This document shows positions 1-9,000 of a stretch of DNA of 64,000 bases, in pieces. Position 1 is the stretch's first letter, and every line of letters starts with the position of its first letter. The position numbers were made by a program, and so were the translations under genes. Below the pieces are notes generated by a model that searched no databases, was not told the DNA's origin, and saw only the letters and a program-made list of their open reading frames with translations. Source of the stretch: Streptomyces tagetis (GTDB taxonomy: Bacteria > Actinomycetota > Actinomycetes > Streptomycetales > Streptomycetaceae); the NCBI RefSeq assembly GCF_018069565.1, contig NZ_JAGPNL010000002.1, positions 248,001 to 312,000 of the forward strand, written 5' to 3'.

Positions 1-1
1 C

Positions 2-238
2 CTGTGCACGGCGCTGCTGGTGGCCGCGGTCGGGGTGACCTGGTACGCGCCGCCGAAGGACCCGCCCGGCCTGCTGGTCCGGCAGGGCGGCACGACCCTG
101 TGCGGAGAGGTGGTGTCGACCGCCCGGGGGTCCGTCGTCCTCAAGGTGGACGGGGTGCGGACCACCGTCCCCCTCGCCCGCGCCGACTCCGTCACCCCGG
201 TCGCCTCCTGCCCGGCCCCACCGGGCGGCGCGGACTGA
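2..238 (+). CDS. C-terminal part of a small hypothetical protein (cut by the window edge)
   Basis: The frame is open from the first bases and ends at TGA 236-238, so the true start lies outside the window. The visible 78 residues begin with a short hydrophobic run (LLVAAVGVTW) that looks like the end of a membrane anchor or signal segment. A roughly 55-residue soluble tail with two cysteines follows. The alternation of hydrophobic and charged residues (GSVVLKVDGVRTTVPL) suggests a small beta-rich domain. I do not recognise the family. It converges on the tctA gene. Confidence 0.55.
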   Translation: MCTALLVAAVGVTWYAPPKDPPGLLVRQGGTTLCGEVVSTARGSVVLKVDGVRTTVPLARADSVTPVASCPAPPGGAD

Positions 239-304
239 CGGAGGCGGGTGAACGCGGGGCCGCCCACCCGCACGCGGGCCGCCCGCGCGACACCCGCGCC
301 CCCG

Positions 305-1831
305 TCAGGCATCCGCGCCGCCCTCCCGCCGGGACTCCCGCCGCCGGCCCCGTACCGCACCGGCCAGTCGCCGCAGCCCCGGCGCCGCCAGCATCAGGGC
401 GATCACCGCGTACACGGTCACCGCGAACGGCGTGTTCACCAGGCCCGTGACAGCGCCGTCGCTGATCTGGAGCGCGCGCCGCATCTGCTGCTCCGCGTTC
501 GGGCCGAGAACGACACCGATGACCGCCGGCAGGACCGGCAGCCCGTAGCGGCGCATCCCGAAGCCGATCAGGCCGATGACGAGCAGGATCACCAGATCGA
601 TCGGCTCGCCGCCGACCGCGTACGCCCCGATCGCGGCGAAGAACATGATCCCGGCGTACAGGTACGGCCGCGGGATGCGCAGCAGCTTCGCCCACACCGG
701 GGCCAGCGGCAGATTCAGCGCGAGCAGCAGCACCATGCCGACGAACAGGGACGCGATCAGGCCCCAGACCAGCTCGGGTTCCCGGTCGAACAGCAGGGGG
801 CCGGGCTGGATGCCGTACTGCTGGAAGGCGGCCAGCATCACCGCCGCGACCGCCGTCGTCGGCAGCCCCAGCGTCAGCATCGACACCAGGGTGCCCGCCG
901 CCGAGGCCGAGGCCGCCGACTCCGGTCCCGCCACGCCCTCGATGGCGCCCTTGCCCCACTCGTCCTTGTGCCGGGACAGACGCTTCTCGGTGACGTACGA
1001 CAGGAAGGTGGGGATCTCCGCGCCGCCGGCCGGGATCGCGCCGAACGGGAAGCCGATGAAGGGCCCGCGCAGCCACGGCTTCCAGGTCCGGCGCACATCG
1101 CCGCGCCCCAGCCAGGGGCGGCCCACCGGGATCGGATCGGCCGGCCGGCGCCGCAGGTGGGCCGCGACCCACAGCGCCTCGCCGATGGCGAAGAGACCGA
1201 CGGCCACGATCACCACGTCGACGCCGTCGGCGAGTTGCAGCGCGCCGAAGGTCAGCCGCTGCTGGCCGGTCATCTGGTCCAGCCCCACCAGGCCGATGGT
1301 CAGCCCGATCAGCAGCGAGGCGAGCCCTCTGATCCGGGAGGAGCCCAGCACGGAGGTGACCGCGATGAACGCCAGCACCATGATGGCGAAGTAGTCCGGC
1401 GCCCCGATGTCCACCGCCAGGTGCGCGACCGTCGGCGCCAGCGCCACCAGCAGGATGGTGCCGACCATGCCGCCCGTGAAGTGGCCGATGGCCGCCGCCG
1501 CGAGAGCCTGCGCGCCCCGCCCGGCCTTGGCCATGGGATGGCCTTCCATGGCGGCGACCACGGCGGCGCTCTCGCCGGGCGTGTTGAGCAGGATGGAGGT
1601 GGTCGAACCGCCGAACATCGCGCCGTAGTAGATGCCGGCGAACATGATGAACGCGGCGACCGGGTCCAGCCCGTACGTCACCGGCAGGAGCAGGGCGACC
1701 GCCATCGCCGGGCCGATGCCGGGAAGGACGCCGATGGCCGTGCCGAGCAGCACGCCGACGGCCGCCCACAGGACGTTGACGGGGGTGAGGGCCGTTCCGA
1801 AGCCGTTGAGGAGCGAGTCGAGGGCGTTCAT
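305..1831 (-). CDS. tctA: Tripartite tricarboxylate transporter, large permease subunit TctA
   Basis: Large membrane subunit of a TTT-family secondary uptake system, which imports an organic acid delivered by the periplasmic-type binding protein TctC. The 508 residues match the usual TctA length, with about 11-12 hydrophobic segments. Family signatures are visible: GVLPGIGP near residues 34-41, and [20 protein letters not shown] near 68-87. A similar half-repeat with [15 protein letters not shown] lies in the C-terminal half. The ATG at 1831 is one base past the tctB stop, so the two are translationally coupled. It is the last gene of a tctC-tctB-tctA operon. Substrate cannot be told from sequence (citrate and other carboxylates are known for the family). 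Confidence 0.93.
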   Translation of the reverse strand: MNALDSLLNGFGTALTPVNVLWAAVGVLLGTAIGVLPGIGPAMAVALLLPVTYGLDPVAAFIMFAGIYYGAMFGGSTTSILLNTPGESAAVVAAMEGHPMAKAGRGAQALAAAAIGHFTGGMVGTILLVALAPTVAHLAVDIGAPDYFAIMVLAFIAVTSVLGSSRIRGLASLLIGLTIGLVGLDQMTGQQRLTFGALQLADGVDVVIVAVGLFAIGEALWVAAHLRRRPADPIPVGRPWLGRGDVRRTWKPWLRGPFIGFPFGAIPAGGAEIPTFLSYVTEKRLSRHKDEWGKGAIEGVAGPESAASASAAGTLVSMLTLGLPTTAVAAVMLAAFQQYGIQPGPLLFDREPELVWGLIASLFVGMVLLLALNLPLAPVWAKLLRIPRPYLYAGIMFFAAIGAYAVGGEPIDLVILLVIGLIGFGMRRYGLPVLPAVIGVVLGPNAEQQMRRALQISDGAVTGLVNTPFAVTVYAVIALMLAAPGLRRLAGAVRGRRRESRREGGADA

Positions 1832-1832
1832 C

Positions 1833-2375
1833 TCACACCACTCCCATCAGCGGGCCGCCGGGCAGCGGCACCCCGAGCAGCTTGTCGAAGGCGGCGTACG
1901 TGCCCAGGGACAGCACCGCGGCGATCAGCGGATCACGGTCGGTGCGCCGGCTGCCGAGGGCGTAGGCGGCGCCCCAGAACAGCAGGGCTCCCGCGACGGG
2001 GAAACCGGCCGGTTCGATGAGCACGGCCGCGCCGAGGAAGACGCCGGCGAGCAGCAGGACCGTGCGCCAGTCGGCCGGTTCGGACAGGTCGACGTCCTCG
2101 CCGCCCTCCGCCTGGCCCCGGCCGCCGCGCAACACGTCGACGGCGAGCAGCGCGGCGATCACCAGCAGGCCGGAACCGACGACCACGGGCACCGTCTTCG
2201 GGCCGACCGGTCCGCGCTGGGAGAGGTCGACGTCCATGGTGAGCGCGTCGGTCAGGACGAGCACGCCGAGGGCCAGCAGCAGGACGCAGACGCCCAGTTC
2301 GGAGTGGTCGCGCAGCCACGAGCGGGTCGTCCCGGCCGCGGGCGGCCCGGCGGGGTCGGGGGTAGGGGCGGTCAC
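1833..2375 (-). CDS. tctB: Tripartite tricarboxylate transporter, small permease subunit TctB
   Basis: Small membrane subunit of the TTT transporter, 180 residues. After a hydrophilic N-terminus of about 25 residues there are four hydrophobic segments, roughly residues 27-47, 58-80, 103-122 and 125-143, as expected for TctB. I chose the GTG at 2375 because its GTGA overlaps the tctC stop by four bases, the usual coupling in this operon type. A longer open frame upstream is only a shadow of tctC. Its sequence is poorly conserved in the family, so the assignment rests on topology and on its place between tctC and tctA. Confidence 0.88.
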   Translation of the reverse strand: MTAPTPDPAGPPAAGTTRSWLRDHSELGVCVLLLALGVLVLTDALTMDVDLSQRGPVGPKTVPVVVGSGLLVIAALLAVDVLRGGRGQAEGGEDVDLSEPADWRTVLLLAGVFLGAAVLIEPAGFPVAGALLFWGAAYALGSRRTDRDPLIAAVLSLGTYAAFDKLLGVPLPGGPLMGVV

Positions 2376-3358
2376 AGTCCCAGCTCCTTCAGCACCGATA
2401 CGACACGCCGGTCCTCGGCCTTGAGGAAGGCGCCGAACTCCTCGCCGGGGAGGAAGGCGTCGTCCCAGCCGTTGCGTTCCATGGAGCGACGCCACTCGGG
2501 GGAGTCGTGCAGCTCCTCGGCGAAGCGGATGAGCTTGCCGCGCTCGGCGTCGGAGAGGCCGGGCGGGGCGACCAGTCCGCGCCAGTTGGTGAAGTCGACG
2601 TCGTAGCCGGACTCCCGGAGCGTCGGCACGTCGGCGAGGTCGGGCACCCGCTCGGGGCCGGTCACCGCGAGCACCCGCAACTCGCCCGCCCTGATCTGGT
2701 CCAGGTACTCGCCCACGCCCGACACGCCGAAGCCGACCTTGTTGCCGAGGATGGAGGCGAGCAGCTCGCCGCCGCCGTCGAAGGGGATGTAGTTCACGGA
2801 GCCGGGGGTGATGCCGGCGGCCCGCGCCATCAGCATCGGCGCCAGGTGGTCGGGCCCGCCCGGCGAGGAACCGCCGCCCACCGGGACCTTGCCCGGTGCC
2901 TCCTTCCAGGCGCCGACCAGCTCGTCGATCGTGCGGTACGGGGAGTTCCTGGCGACCACGACGACGTCCTGTTCCTCGGTGAGGCGGGCGATCGGCGTGG
3001 TGTCGGCGAGGGTCTTCGGGGCGTGGTTGGACCGGGCGGCGCCCACCACGCCCAGCCCCATGGACATGGCCAGCCTGCCGTTGCCGTGTTCGCTCACCAG
3101 CCGGCTCAGACCGACCGTGCCGCCGGCGCCGGGCAGGTTGAACACCTCGATGCCGTGGGTGAGTCCGGCCTCCTTGGCGTCTTTCGCCGCGGTGCGGGCG
3201 GTGATGTCGTAGCCGCCGCCGGGCGTGTTGGGGACCATGAGGCGCAGCCCGGGTATCCGCGTGCCGGTGTCCTCGTCGCTGCCCGCGGAGAGCAGCGGAG
3301 GTCCCGCGAGGACGAGCACGGCGGCCCCGAGCAGGGCGAGGGGGGTGCGCAGGCGCAC
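2372..3358 (-). CDS. tctC: Tripartite tricarboxylate transporter substrate-binding protein TctC
   Basis: Extracytoplasmic solute receptor that captures the carboxylate and hands it to TctA/TctB. With the GTG at 3358 the protein is 328 residues, typical of TctC. It starts with an export signal: RLRT, then the hydrophobic run PLALLGAAVLVLAGPPLL. The ligand-domain motif MVPNTPGGGYDITAR follows, then GGSSPGGPDHLAPML and YIPFDGGGE, all standard in Bug/TctC receptors. I preferred 3358 over the more upstream GTG at 3469 because it places the signal peptide at the N-terminus and has a purine-rich AGGTGG about 10 bases ahead. First gene of tctCBA. A response regulator diverges from it about 520 bases away. 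Confidence 0.92.
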   Translation of the reverse strand: MRLRTPLALLGAAVLVLAGPPLLSAGSDEDTGTRIPGLRLMVPNTPGGGYDITARTAAKDAKEAGLTHGIEVFNLPGAGGTVGLSRLVSEHGNGRLAMSMGLGVVGAARSNHAPKTLADTTPIARLTEEQDVVVVARNSPYRTIDELVGAWKEAPGKVPVGGGSSPGGPDHLAPMLMARAAGITPGSVNYIPFDGGGELLASILGNKVGFGVSGVGEYLDQIRAGELRVLAVTGPERVPDLADVPTLRESGYDVDFTNWRGLVAPPGLSDAERGKLIRFAEELHDSPEWRRSMERNGWDDAFLPGEEFGAFLKAEDRRVVSVLKELGL

Positions 3359-3877
3359 GAAAGCCACCACCTGTCGGTTGGGTCGGTCGGTAGGGGAGTC
3401 CCGCCGGGGCGGGTGACGTGCGCCACATGGTGCACGGGTGGCCGGGAGGTGTCTTCGTTGCGGAACCAAGGGAGTTTGTGGTCATTGCGGTCGCCGCGGC
3501 ACCGGACGCGCGCACGTCTCTTTCCTTCGCCGCAGGTGGGCGCCATGATGACCCGGCACACCCCACCGTCCCCGTCAGCCGGACGAGTTCACCGTGGCCG
3601 CCCGCCGCTGCCGGCGGACGCCCACGGGCGGGAGACCGCTCCCGCGACACGCCGTCGCCGTGCCGGGAAGGCACGAGGGCCGGCGCCGTCCCGTGCGACA
3701 CGCCGGGGCGTGCCGTCGGACGGCGGGGGACACGCCCGGCCGGGCGTGTCGGCGCTGGACGGCCGCCACGGACCCGCGGGCCGTGCGGGCGCCGTGCCCG
3801 ACACGCCCGGAGGGGCCCGTGCGCGGCACAGGGACGGACGGCGGCGCCGCCGGCGCGGCGAGGGAAGGAGCGGCACC
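3359..3877. other. 519-bp intergenic region between tctC and the divergent response regulator
   Basis: No convincing gene. The part near tctC (3420-3540) is less GC-rich and should hold the tctC promoter. From about 3540 to 3870 the DNA is a very GC-rich, low-complexity stretch in which GACACGCC or its complement recurs (near 3650, 3700, 3729 and 3798). One frame stays open into the response regulator, but its translation is an Arg/Gly/Pro-rich string without domain features. I therefore read it as leader or eroded spacer. The sensor kinase normally paired with such a regulator is not present here. Confidence 0.5.
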
Positions 3878-4654
3878 ATGAGGGGTACGGGCGGCACGAC
3901 GGACGCGACCGCCACGACCGGCACGGCCCCACCGGCCCCGATCGGGGTGCTCGTGGTCGACGACGACTTCATGGTGGCCCGGGTGCACCGCGCCTTCGTC
4001 GAACGCGTCGAGCCCTTCCGGGTCGTCGGCGTCGCGGGCACCGGGGAGCAGGCCCTCGCCGCCGTCGACGCGCTCCGCCCCGACCTGGTCCTCCTCGACC
4101 TGTACCTGCCGGACCTCTTCGGGCTGGACGCCATACCCCGGCTGCGGGCCGCCGGGCACGACTGCGACGTGATGGTCGTCAGCGCGGCCCGCGAGGTGGA
4201 CGCGGTGCGCGGGGCCGTCCGCCACGGGGTCGTCGACTACCTGCTCAAACCCTTCGAGTTCGAGGAACTGCGGGCCCGCCTGGAGCGTTACGCGGCGCAG
4301 CGCGGCCGGCTGCTCGGCACCGTCGTGCGCAGCCAGGCCGACGTCGACCGGGTCCTGGCCGGACCATCCGTCCCCGCCGTGTTCCCCGCGCTGCCCAAGG
4401 GGATGAGCGTGGAGACCGCCCGGCTCGTCGAACGCGCCCTGCGGGAGGCCGACGGCACCCTGTCCGCCAGCGAATGCGCCGCCCTGACCGGCGTCTCCCG
4501 GGTCAGCGCCCGCCGCTACCTGGAGCACTTCCACACCACCGGCAGCGCCGAGGTCTCCCTGCGCTACGGAGCCGCCGGCCGCCCCGAGCGCCGTTACCGC
4601 CTCCGGGGCAGGGCCGGCACCGTCCCGCGGCCCGGTGACGAGGCGGGTGCCTGA
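3878..4654 (+). CDS. CitB/DcuR-type two-component response regulator
   Basis: Transcription factor of the family that controls uptake of citrate, C4-dicarboxylates or tricarboxylates. The 258-residue protein has a receiver domain, residues 22-140: acidic pocket DDD at 28-30, phospho-acceptor Asp74 in LVLLDLYLPD, and Lys124 in LLKPF. A C-terminal domain, about residues 165-245, carries a helix-turn-helix (LTGVSRVSARRYLEHF) like that of CitB/DpiA. ATG 3878 is preceded by GGAAGGAG. The divergent tctCBA operon is the obvious target by family precedent (TctD-like control). No sensor kinase gene adjoins it, which is unusual. The start is fairly secure, although the frame is open upstream. Confidence 0.88.
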   Translation: MRGTGGTTDATATTGTAPPAPIGVLVVDDDFMVARVHRAFVERVEPFRVVGVAGTGEQALAAVDALRPDLVLLDLYLPDLFGLDAIPRLRAAGHDCDVMVVSAAREVDAVRGAVRHGVVDYLLKPFEFEELRARLERYAAQRGRLLGTVVRSQADVDRVLAGPSVPAVFPALPKGMSVETARLVERALREADGTLSASECAALTGVSRVSARRYLEHFHTTGSAEVSLRYGAAGRPERRYRLRGRAGTVPRPGDEAGA

Positions 4655-4774
4655 CCAGGGGCCTTTCCGGGCAGACGGGCGCCTGACCAGGCAAGGGCCG
4701 AACCGCCGTTGCCCGCTGCCCCCGCCCCCGGCCGCGAGCCCGGAGCCCGGCCACGAGGAGACCCCGGCCCGGGG

Positions 4775-5530
4775 TCACCGCTCCCAGTCCGGGCCGTGCT
4801 CGGCGAGGGGGCCCACCGTGAGCCCGGCGGAGCGGCAGTCGCCGACGATCTCCGGCAGCGCGCCGAGGGTGGCCCGCCAACTGCCGGGCGCCGAGGTGTG
4901 GTCGGTGTCGTGCAGCAGGAGCGTGCCGCCGCCGCGCAGGGCGGAGGCGGCCGTCGCCCGTACCGAGGCGGGCGTGGCGTCCGACCGCCAGTCCTTGCCC
5001 CACGCCGTCCACAGCACCGGCCGCAGCCCGGCCCGCCGGGCCGCCGCCCAGCGGCCGGAGGTGAGGATGCCGTACGGGGGCCGGTACCAGCGCGGCGCCG
5101 CGCCGCCGGTCTCGCCCACCGCGTGCGCGGCCCGCAGCAACTCGCGCGTGTCGCGGACGGGCGACGGCAGCCACGGCTGGTCGTGGGTCCAGCCGTGCAC
5201 GGCGAGTTCGTGCCCCCGCCGCGCCAGCTCGCGGGCGAGCGCGGGATGCCGGACCACGTTCTCGCCGAGGAGGAAGAACGTGGCCCGTACGCCGAGGCCG
5301 TCCAGCGCGTCGAGGAAGCGCGGGGTGGACTCCGGGTGCGGTCCGTCGTCGAAGGTCAGGGCGACGTGGCCGGGCCGCCCCTGCCCGGCCAGGCGCGGCA
5401 GCCAGCGCCGGCGCGGTCCCGGCAGCCAGGTCGCGGCGGGCCCGATGTGGGCCAGCGCGGCGGCCAGCGACACGCCGAGCACCGGCACCGCGGCGGACAC
5501 CGCCCGTCGGACGGCCGCTCCCTCATCCAT
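4775..5530 (-). CDS. Membrane-anchored NodB-type polysaccharide deacetylase
   Basis: Carbohydrate esterase family 4 enzyme expected to remove N-acyl groups from an envelope or lipid-linked sugar. The 251-residue protein has an N-terminal hydrophobic segment (residues about 10-30) followed by the NodB domain. Visible motifs are TFDDGPH (residues 59-65, with Asp61/Asp62), a zinc-type pair His112/His116 in HELAVHGWTHD, RPPYG, DWR, and LLLHDT near the end. The usual HSxxH motif reads HGWTH here. Its ATG (5530) lies inside the last codons of the upstream EamA gene (8-bp overlap), so the two should be co-translated. It could act at the outer membrane face on a lipid-linked sugar; the substrate is unknown. 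Confidence 0.9.
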   Translation of the reverse strand: MDEGAAVRRAVSAAVPVLGVSLAAALAHIGPAATWLPGPRRRWLPRLAGQGRPGHVALTFDDGPHPESTPRFLDALDGLGVRATFFLLGENVVRHPALARELARRGHELAVHGWTHDQPWLPSPVRDTRELLRAAHAVGETGGAAPRWYRPPYGILTSGRWAAARRAGLRPVLWTAWGKDWRSDATPASVRATAASALRGGGTLLLHDTDHTSAPGSWRATLGALPEIVGDCRSAGLTVGPLAEHGPDWER

Positions 5531-6569
5531 CGTCCCCGCCTTCCCCGGCCCCGCCCCCCGGGCGTCCCGGCCGGCCCCAGGTCCGCCGTCCGTCGTCCTC
5601 CGCCCCGGGCGCCGCGCCGGGCAGCGCCGAGGACGACCCGGCCCGCCATTCCCCGCGCGGCCGGCCGCGCGGACCGGAACCGGGGCCGTCGCGGGATGCC
5701 GGTGCCGTGTCCCACGCCCCGTGCACGGACGGCGCGCGGGCCAGACCGATGCTGCCGAGCCCGATCAGCGCCACGCCGATCAGCTCGGGCAGCACCCGCA
5801 CCCCGAGCGCGATCTCCTCCCCGAACAGAGCCGCCCCCAGCGCGACGCTGGTCAGCGCGTCCCCGAGGGTCAGCGCCGGCTGCGACGCCGCGAGGGTGCC
5901 GGCCCGCAGGGCGCTCTGCAACAACAGGAAGGCGATCACGCCGACCGCGGCGGTGGCGTAGAGCGGCCACGAGGTCACGACCGCGCCGACCCCCTGCGGG
6001 AAATGGCCGGTGACCTCCTTCAGCAGGGCCGCGGTACCGGCGAAGGCCACCGCCGACGCCGATCCGAACAGCGCGGCCCGCGGAGCGCCCCGCACCAGCC
6101 GTCCGGCCGCGGCGAACCCCGCCACCACGGCGAACAGCACGAGGCCCGCCCCCACCCAGCGGCCCGGTATCGCCGTGTCCCGGCCGCCGGTGGGGGAGGC
6201 GGCGCCCAGGAACAGCGCGAGGCCCCCGGCCAGCGCCACGAACGCCAGCCAGGTGCGCCGGTCGGGCCGCCGATGGAAGATCGCACTGCCGACGACCAGG
6301 GTGAAGAGCAGTTCGCTCGCCATGAGCGGCTGGACGACGGCCAGGCTGCCCACCGCGAGGGCCGCCGCCTGGAGCACGGTCGTCAGGGCGAGCAGCGCCG
6401 CGCCGCCGACCCAGTACCGGTCCCGCACCAGCCGCAGCAGGGACCGCACCACCGTGTGGACGGCCCCGGCCCGGCCCTCGTCCAGCGCGGCGGCACGGCG
6501 CTGGAGCACGGAGGCGGCGGCGTTGGAGAGGGCCGCCAGCAGGGCGAGGACGACGGTGAGGGCACTCAC
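5523..6569 (-). CDS. DMT-superfamily (EamA-type) ten-helix membrane transporter
   Basis: 348 residues, with two EamA-like halves of about five helices each: LTVVLALLAALSNAAASVLQRRA, then a repeat around GSASAVAFAGTAALLKEV. Members export small metabolites; some related small DMT proteins (ArnE/ArnF) flip lipid-linked sugars. The last 60 or so residues are a hydrophilic Gly/Arg/Pro tail of no recognisable fold. GTG 6569 was chosen because it puts the first helix at the N-terminus and leaves a 16-bp gap after the SDR stop. Middle gene of an SDR-EamA-NodB operon, overlapping the deacetylase start by 8 bp. Confidence 0.85.
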   Translation of the reverse strand: MSALTVVLALLAALSNAAASVLQRRAAALDEGRAGAVHTVVRSLLRLVRDRYWVGGAALLALTTVLQAAALAVGSLAVVQPLMASELLFTLVVGSAIFHRRPDRRTWLAFVALAGGLALFLGAASPTGGRDTAIPGRWVGAGLVLFAVVAGFAAAGRLVRGAPRAALFGSASAVAFAGTAALLKEVTGHFPQGVGAVVTSWPLYATAAVGVIAFLLLQSALRAGTLAASQPALTLGDALTSVALGAALFGEEIALGVRVLPELIGVALIGLGSIGLARAPSVHGAWDTAPASRDGPGSGPRGRPRGEWRAGSSSALPGAAPGAEDDGRRTWGRPGRPGGGAGEGGDDG

Positions 6570-6585
6570 CGCGGCGCGCTTCCGC

Positions 6586-7440
6586 TCATCCGAACCTGGC
6601 GGCCAGCCGTCGGTACAGCCCCGGCGCCGCCCCCCGGACCCGGCACGGCAACCGCAGCCAGCCGGGCACGTACACCTCGTCCCGGCCGCGTACGGCGGCG
6701 GTCCGCACCGCGTCCGCCACCCGCTCGGCCGGCACCGGCCGGGGCCGGGAGCGCCGGTACGGTTCGCCGCGCCGGTCGAAGAACGGCGTGTCGACGACCC
6801 CGGGCACCACATGGGTGACGCCCACGCCGGTACCCCGCAACTCGTAGCGGAGCGCTTCCGCGAAGGTGCCGAGCGCCGCCTTGGCGGCCGAGTACACGGC
6901 CTCGTCGCGCACCCCGAGACACCCGGCGAGGGACCCGATGAGCACCACCCGTCCCGAACCGGCCTCCACCATGCCCGGGAGCAGCAGCCGCACCAGCCGC
7001 AGCGTGGCCAGCACGTCGATCTCGAAGACGTCGCCGATGGAGTGCGGGGGCATGTCGCGGAACTCGCCGGCCCAGCCGATCCCGGCCCCGGCCACCAGCA
7101 GGTCCACGGAGCCCACCGTGGCCAGCGCGAAGTCGGCGAGCTGCCGGTCGGCGCCGGGAAGCGTGAGGTCGGCGGCGAAGGCGGTGGCCGCGGAGTCCTC
7201 GGCGACCTTGCGCAGCCGGACCGGATCGCGGCCGGTGAGCACCATCCGCCAGTCGCCCTCGGCGCCGAGCCGGCGGGCCACGGCCGCGCCGATCCCGGAC
7301 GAGGCGCCGGTCACCAGCGCGGTACGGGTACGTGTCCCCGGGCCGTCGCCGGGCCGCCGCCGGGGCCTGGCCCGGTCCGCGTCGGGTGCGGCGGCCCGGG
7401 GACCGGCGGCGGGCCGGGTGCGGGAGAACGCAGGGACCAT
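6586..7440 (-). CDS. Short-chain dehydrogenase/reductase (SDR)
   Basis: NAD(P)-dependent oxidoreductase of the classical SDR type. 284 residues. After a 38-residue disordered, Arg/Pro/Ala-rich N-terminal extension comes the nucleotide-binding motif LVTGASSGIG (42-51). Then the catalytic features follow: AGAGIG, IGSLAG (Ser) and YSAAKAAL (Tyr/Lys), and a PGVVDTPFF segment. A C-terminal stretch (DEVYVPGWLRLPCRV) resembles membrane-associated SDRs that act on lipids. ATG 7440 has AAGGTGG about 5 bases upstream. First gene of the operon with the EamA transporter and NodB deacetylase. It diverges from a glycolipid-type glycosyltransferase. Substrate unknown. Confidence 0.88.
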   Translation of the reverse strand: MVPAFSRTRPAAGPRAAAPDADRARPRRRPGDGPGTRTRTALVTGASSGIGAAVARRLGAEGDWRMVLTGRDPVRLRKVAEDSAATAFAADLTLPGADRQLADFALATVGSVDLLVAGAGIGWAGEFRDMPPHSIGDVFEIDVLATLRLVRLLLPGMVEAGSGRVVLIGSLAGCLGVRDEAVYSAAKAALGTFAEALRYELRGTGVGVTHVVPGVVDTPFFDRRGEPYRRSRPRPVPAERVADAVRTAAVRGRDEVYVPGWLRLPCRVRGAAPGLYRRLAARFG

Positions 7441-7670
7441 GAGGGACCACCTTGGTTCTGGGCGGACACCTCGGCAGCGGTCCGACCGCGGTCGGGGCTC
7501 CGGTGTCCGACCGGACGGGCGGTGACGGAGTATCCCGCCCAGGATCACCCGAAACGCCCCGGTATGCCAGGTGTGATCGTGCGTTGGGGGCGGGGCACCG
7601 AGCCGCCCCCCGGGCGGCCGGCGGATCACCTCACCCGTTTGGAACCGGGCCGCGGGGCAACCCGGGCGCC

Positions 7671-8858
7671 GTGCAGCCTCGCAGCTCCTCCGCGGCCGGC
7701 CCGCCGGTGACCGCGGCCCGTGGGCCCGGCCCCCGGCGCCTGCTGGTGGTCAGCGCGAGCATGGGCGCCGGACACGACACCGTCGCCGCCGAACTGGTCC
7801 GCCGCGCCCGCGAGCAGGGGCACGACGCCCAGGCCGTCGACATGCTCGCCCTGCTGCCGTACGGGCTGGGCGGCGCCCTGCGGCGCTTCTACCGCGGCTC
7901 GGTCCGCCACGCCCCCTGGGCCTACGCCGCCCTGTACCGCCTCTTCCTGCGCCCCGGCACCGGCCGCCGCCCCGACGGCACGGCCCTGGCACGGCTCGCC
8001 GGCGACCGGCTGCGCGAGCTGGCCGACCGCACCGGCGCGGACGTCGTCGTCCCCGTCTTCCACCTCGGCGCCCAGCTCACCGGGCACCTGCGCGCGCGGG
8101 GACTGCTCCCGGCGCCCAGCGTCGTCCTGGTGGTCGACTTCGCCGTCCACCGGCAATGGCTCCACCCCGGCAACGACCACCTGCTGTGCCTCACCGAGGA
8201 CGCGGCCCGCACGGCGCGGACGGCCACCGGGAGACCGGCGGACGTGTGCGGTCCCGTGGTCGCCCCCGAGTTCCGTGAGGCCGCGCCCGGGGCGCGGACC
8301 TGGCGGCGGCTGTTCGACCGGCACGGGCCGGGACGCCCCCCGGTCGTGCTGTCGGCGGGTGCCTGGGGGGTCGGTTCGCATCTGGAGGCCACCGTGGGGC
8401 TGCTGCGGGAGCAGGGCTTCCTGCCGGTCGTGCTCTGCGGCGGCAACGAGCGGCTGCGCCGCCACCTGTCCGGCACGCCCGGGGTCGTCGCCCTCGACTG
8501 GGTGACCGACATGCCCGGACTGCTGCACGCCGCCCGCGCCCTGATCGACAACGCGGCGGGCCAGACCGCCGTCCAGGCCCTCGCCGCCGGGCTGCCCGTC
8601 GTCGGCTACCGGCCGATACCCGGCCACGGCGCGGACGGCGTGCGCCGGATGGCGACCCTCGGCGTGTCGGACCTCGCCGGGGACGAGGACGCCCTGCTCC
8701 GGTCCCTGCGCGTGCTCACCGCCTCCGGACCGGCCCGGCGGGCCAGGGTCGAGGCGGGACGCGCCCTGTTCACGGACGACGCGCTGGACCGGGTGACCGG
8801 GTGCGCCGAGACCACCACGACCACCCGCCCGCGCAGCCGTACGGACCGGGCGGGCTGA
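7671..8858 (+). CDS. MGDG-synthase-like glycosyltransferase (GT28-type)
   Basis: Predicted to transfer a sugar from a nucleotide sugar to a lipid such as diacylglycerol. The N-terminal domain begins RRLLVVSASMGAGHDTVA, the signature of the monogalactosyldiacylglycerol-synthase N domain. The C-terminal half has the GT-B donor site (SAGAWGVGS, LCGGNERL, VTDMPGLLHAARALIDNAAGQTAVQALAAGLPVVGY). About 395 residues from GTG 7671. The frame is open further upstream, and GTG 7707 is an equally possible start; neither has a strong ribosome site. It diverges from the SDR-EamA-NodB operon, which suggests a shared lipid-sugar role (inference). Confidence 0.8.
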   Translation: MQPRSSSAAGPPVTAARGPGPRRLLVVSASMGAGHDTVAAELVRRAREQGHDAQAVDMLALLPYGLGGALRRFYRGSVRHAPWAYAALYRLFLRPGTGRRPDGTALARLAGDRLRELADRTGADVVVPVFHLGAQLTGHLRARGLLPAPSVVLVVDFAVHRQWLHPGNDHLLCLTEDAARTARTATGRPADVCGPVVAPEFREAAPGARTWRRLFDRHGPGRPPVVLSAGAWGVGSHLEATVGLLREQGFLPVVLCGGNERLRRHLSGTPGVVALDWVTDMPGLLHAARALIDNAAGQTAVQALAAGLPVVGYRPIPGHGADGVRRMATLGVSDLAGDEDALLRSLRVLTASGPARRARVEAGRALFTDDALDRVTGCAETTTTTRPRSRTDRAG

Positions 8859-9000
8859 ACCGCCCCGACACACGGAACAGGCTCCGCCCACCGAAGGGAC
8901 CGCACGGACCGTACGGCCCGACCGTCACCGAGCGGAGCCGTTTTCCCACTCCGGCCGGGGGCACCCGGCGGTGCGGGGGACGAGGGAAGGAGGCGGGGCC

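Noticed and set aside
3545..3877. Possible remnant of the missing sensor kinase
   Set aside because: I could find no kinase motif (H-box, N-box or G-box) in any frame, and it is too short; kept only as featureless spacer.
2507..4654. Long frame through the response regulator and into the tctC region
   Set aside because: The part before 3878 lacks domain features and is antisense to tctC; the true start has a ribosome site.
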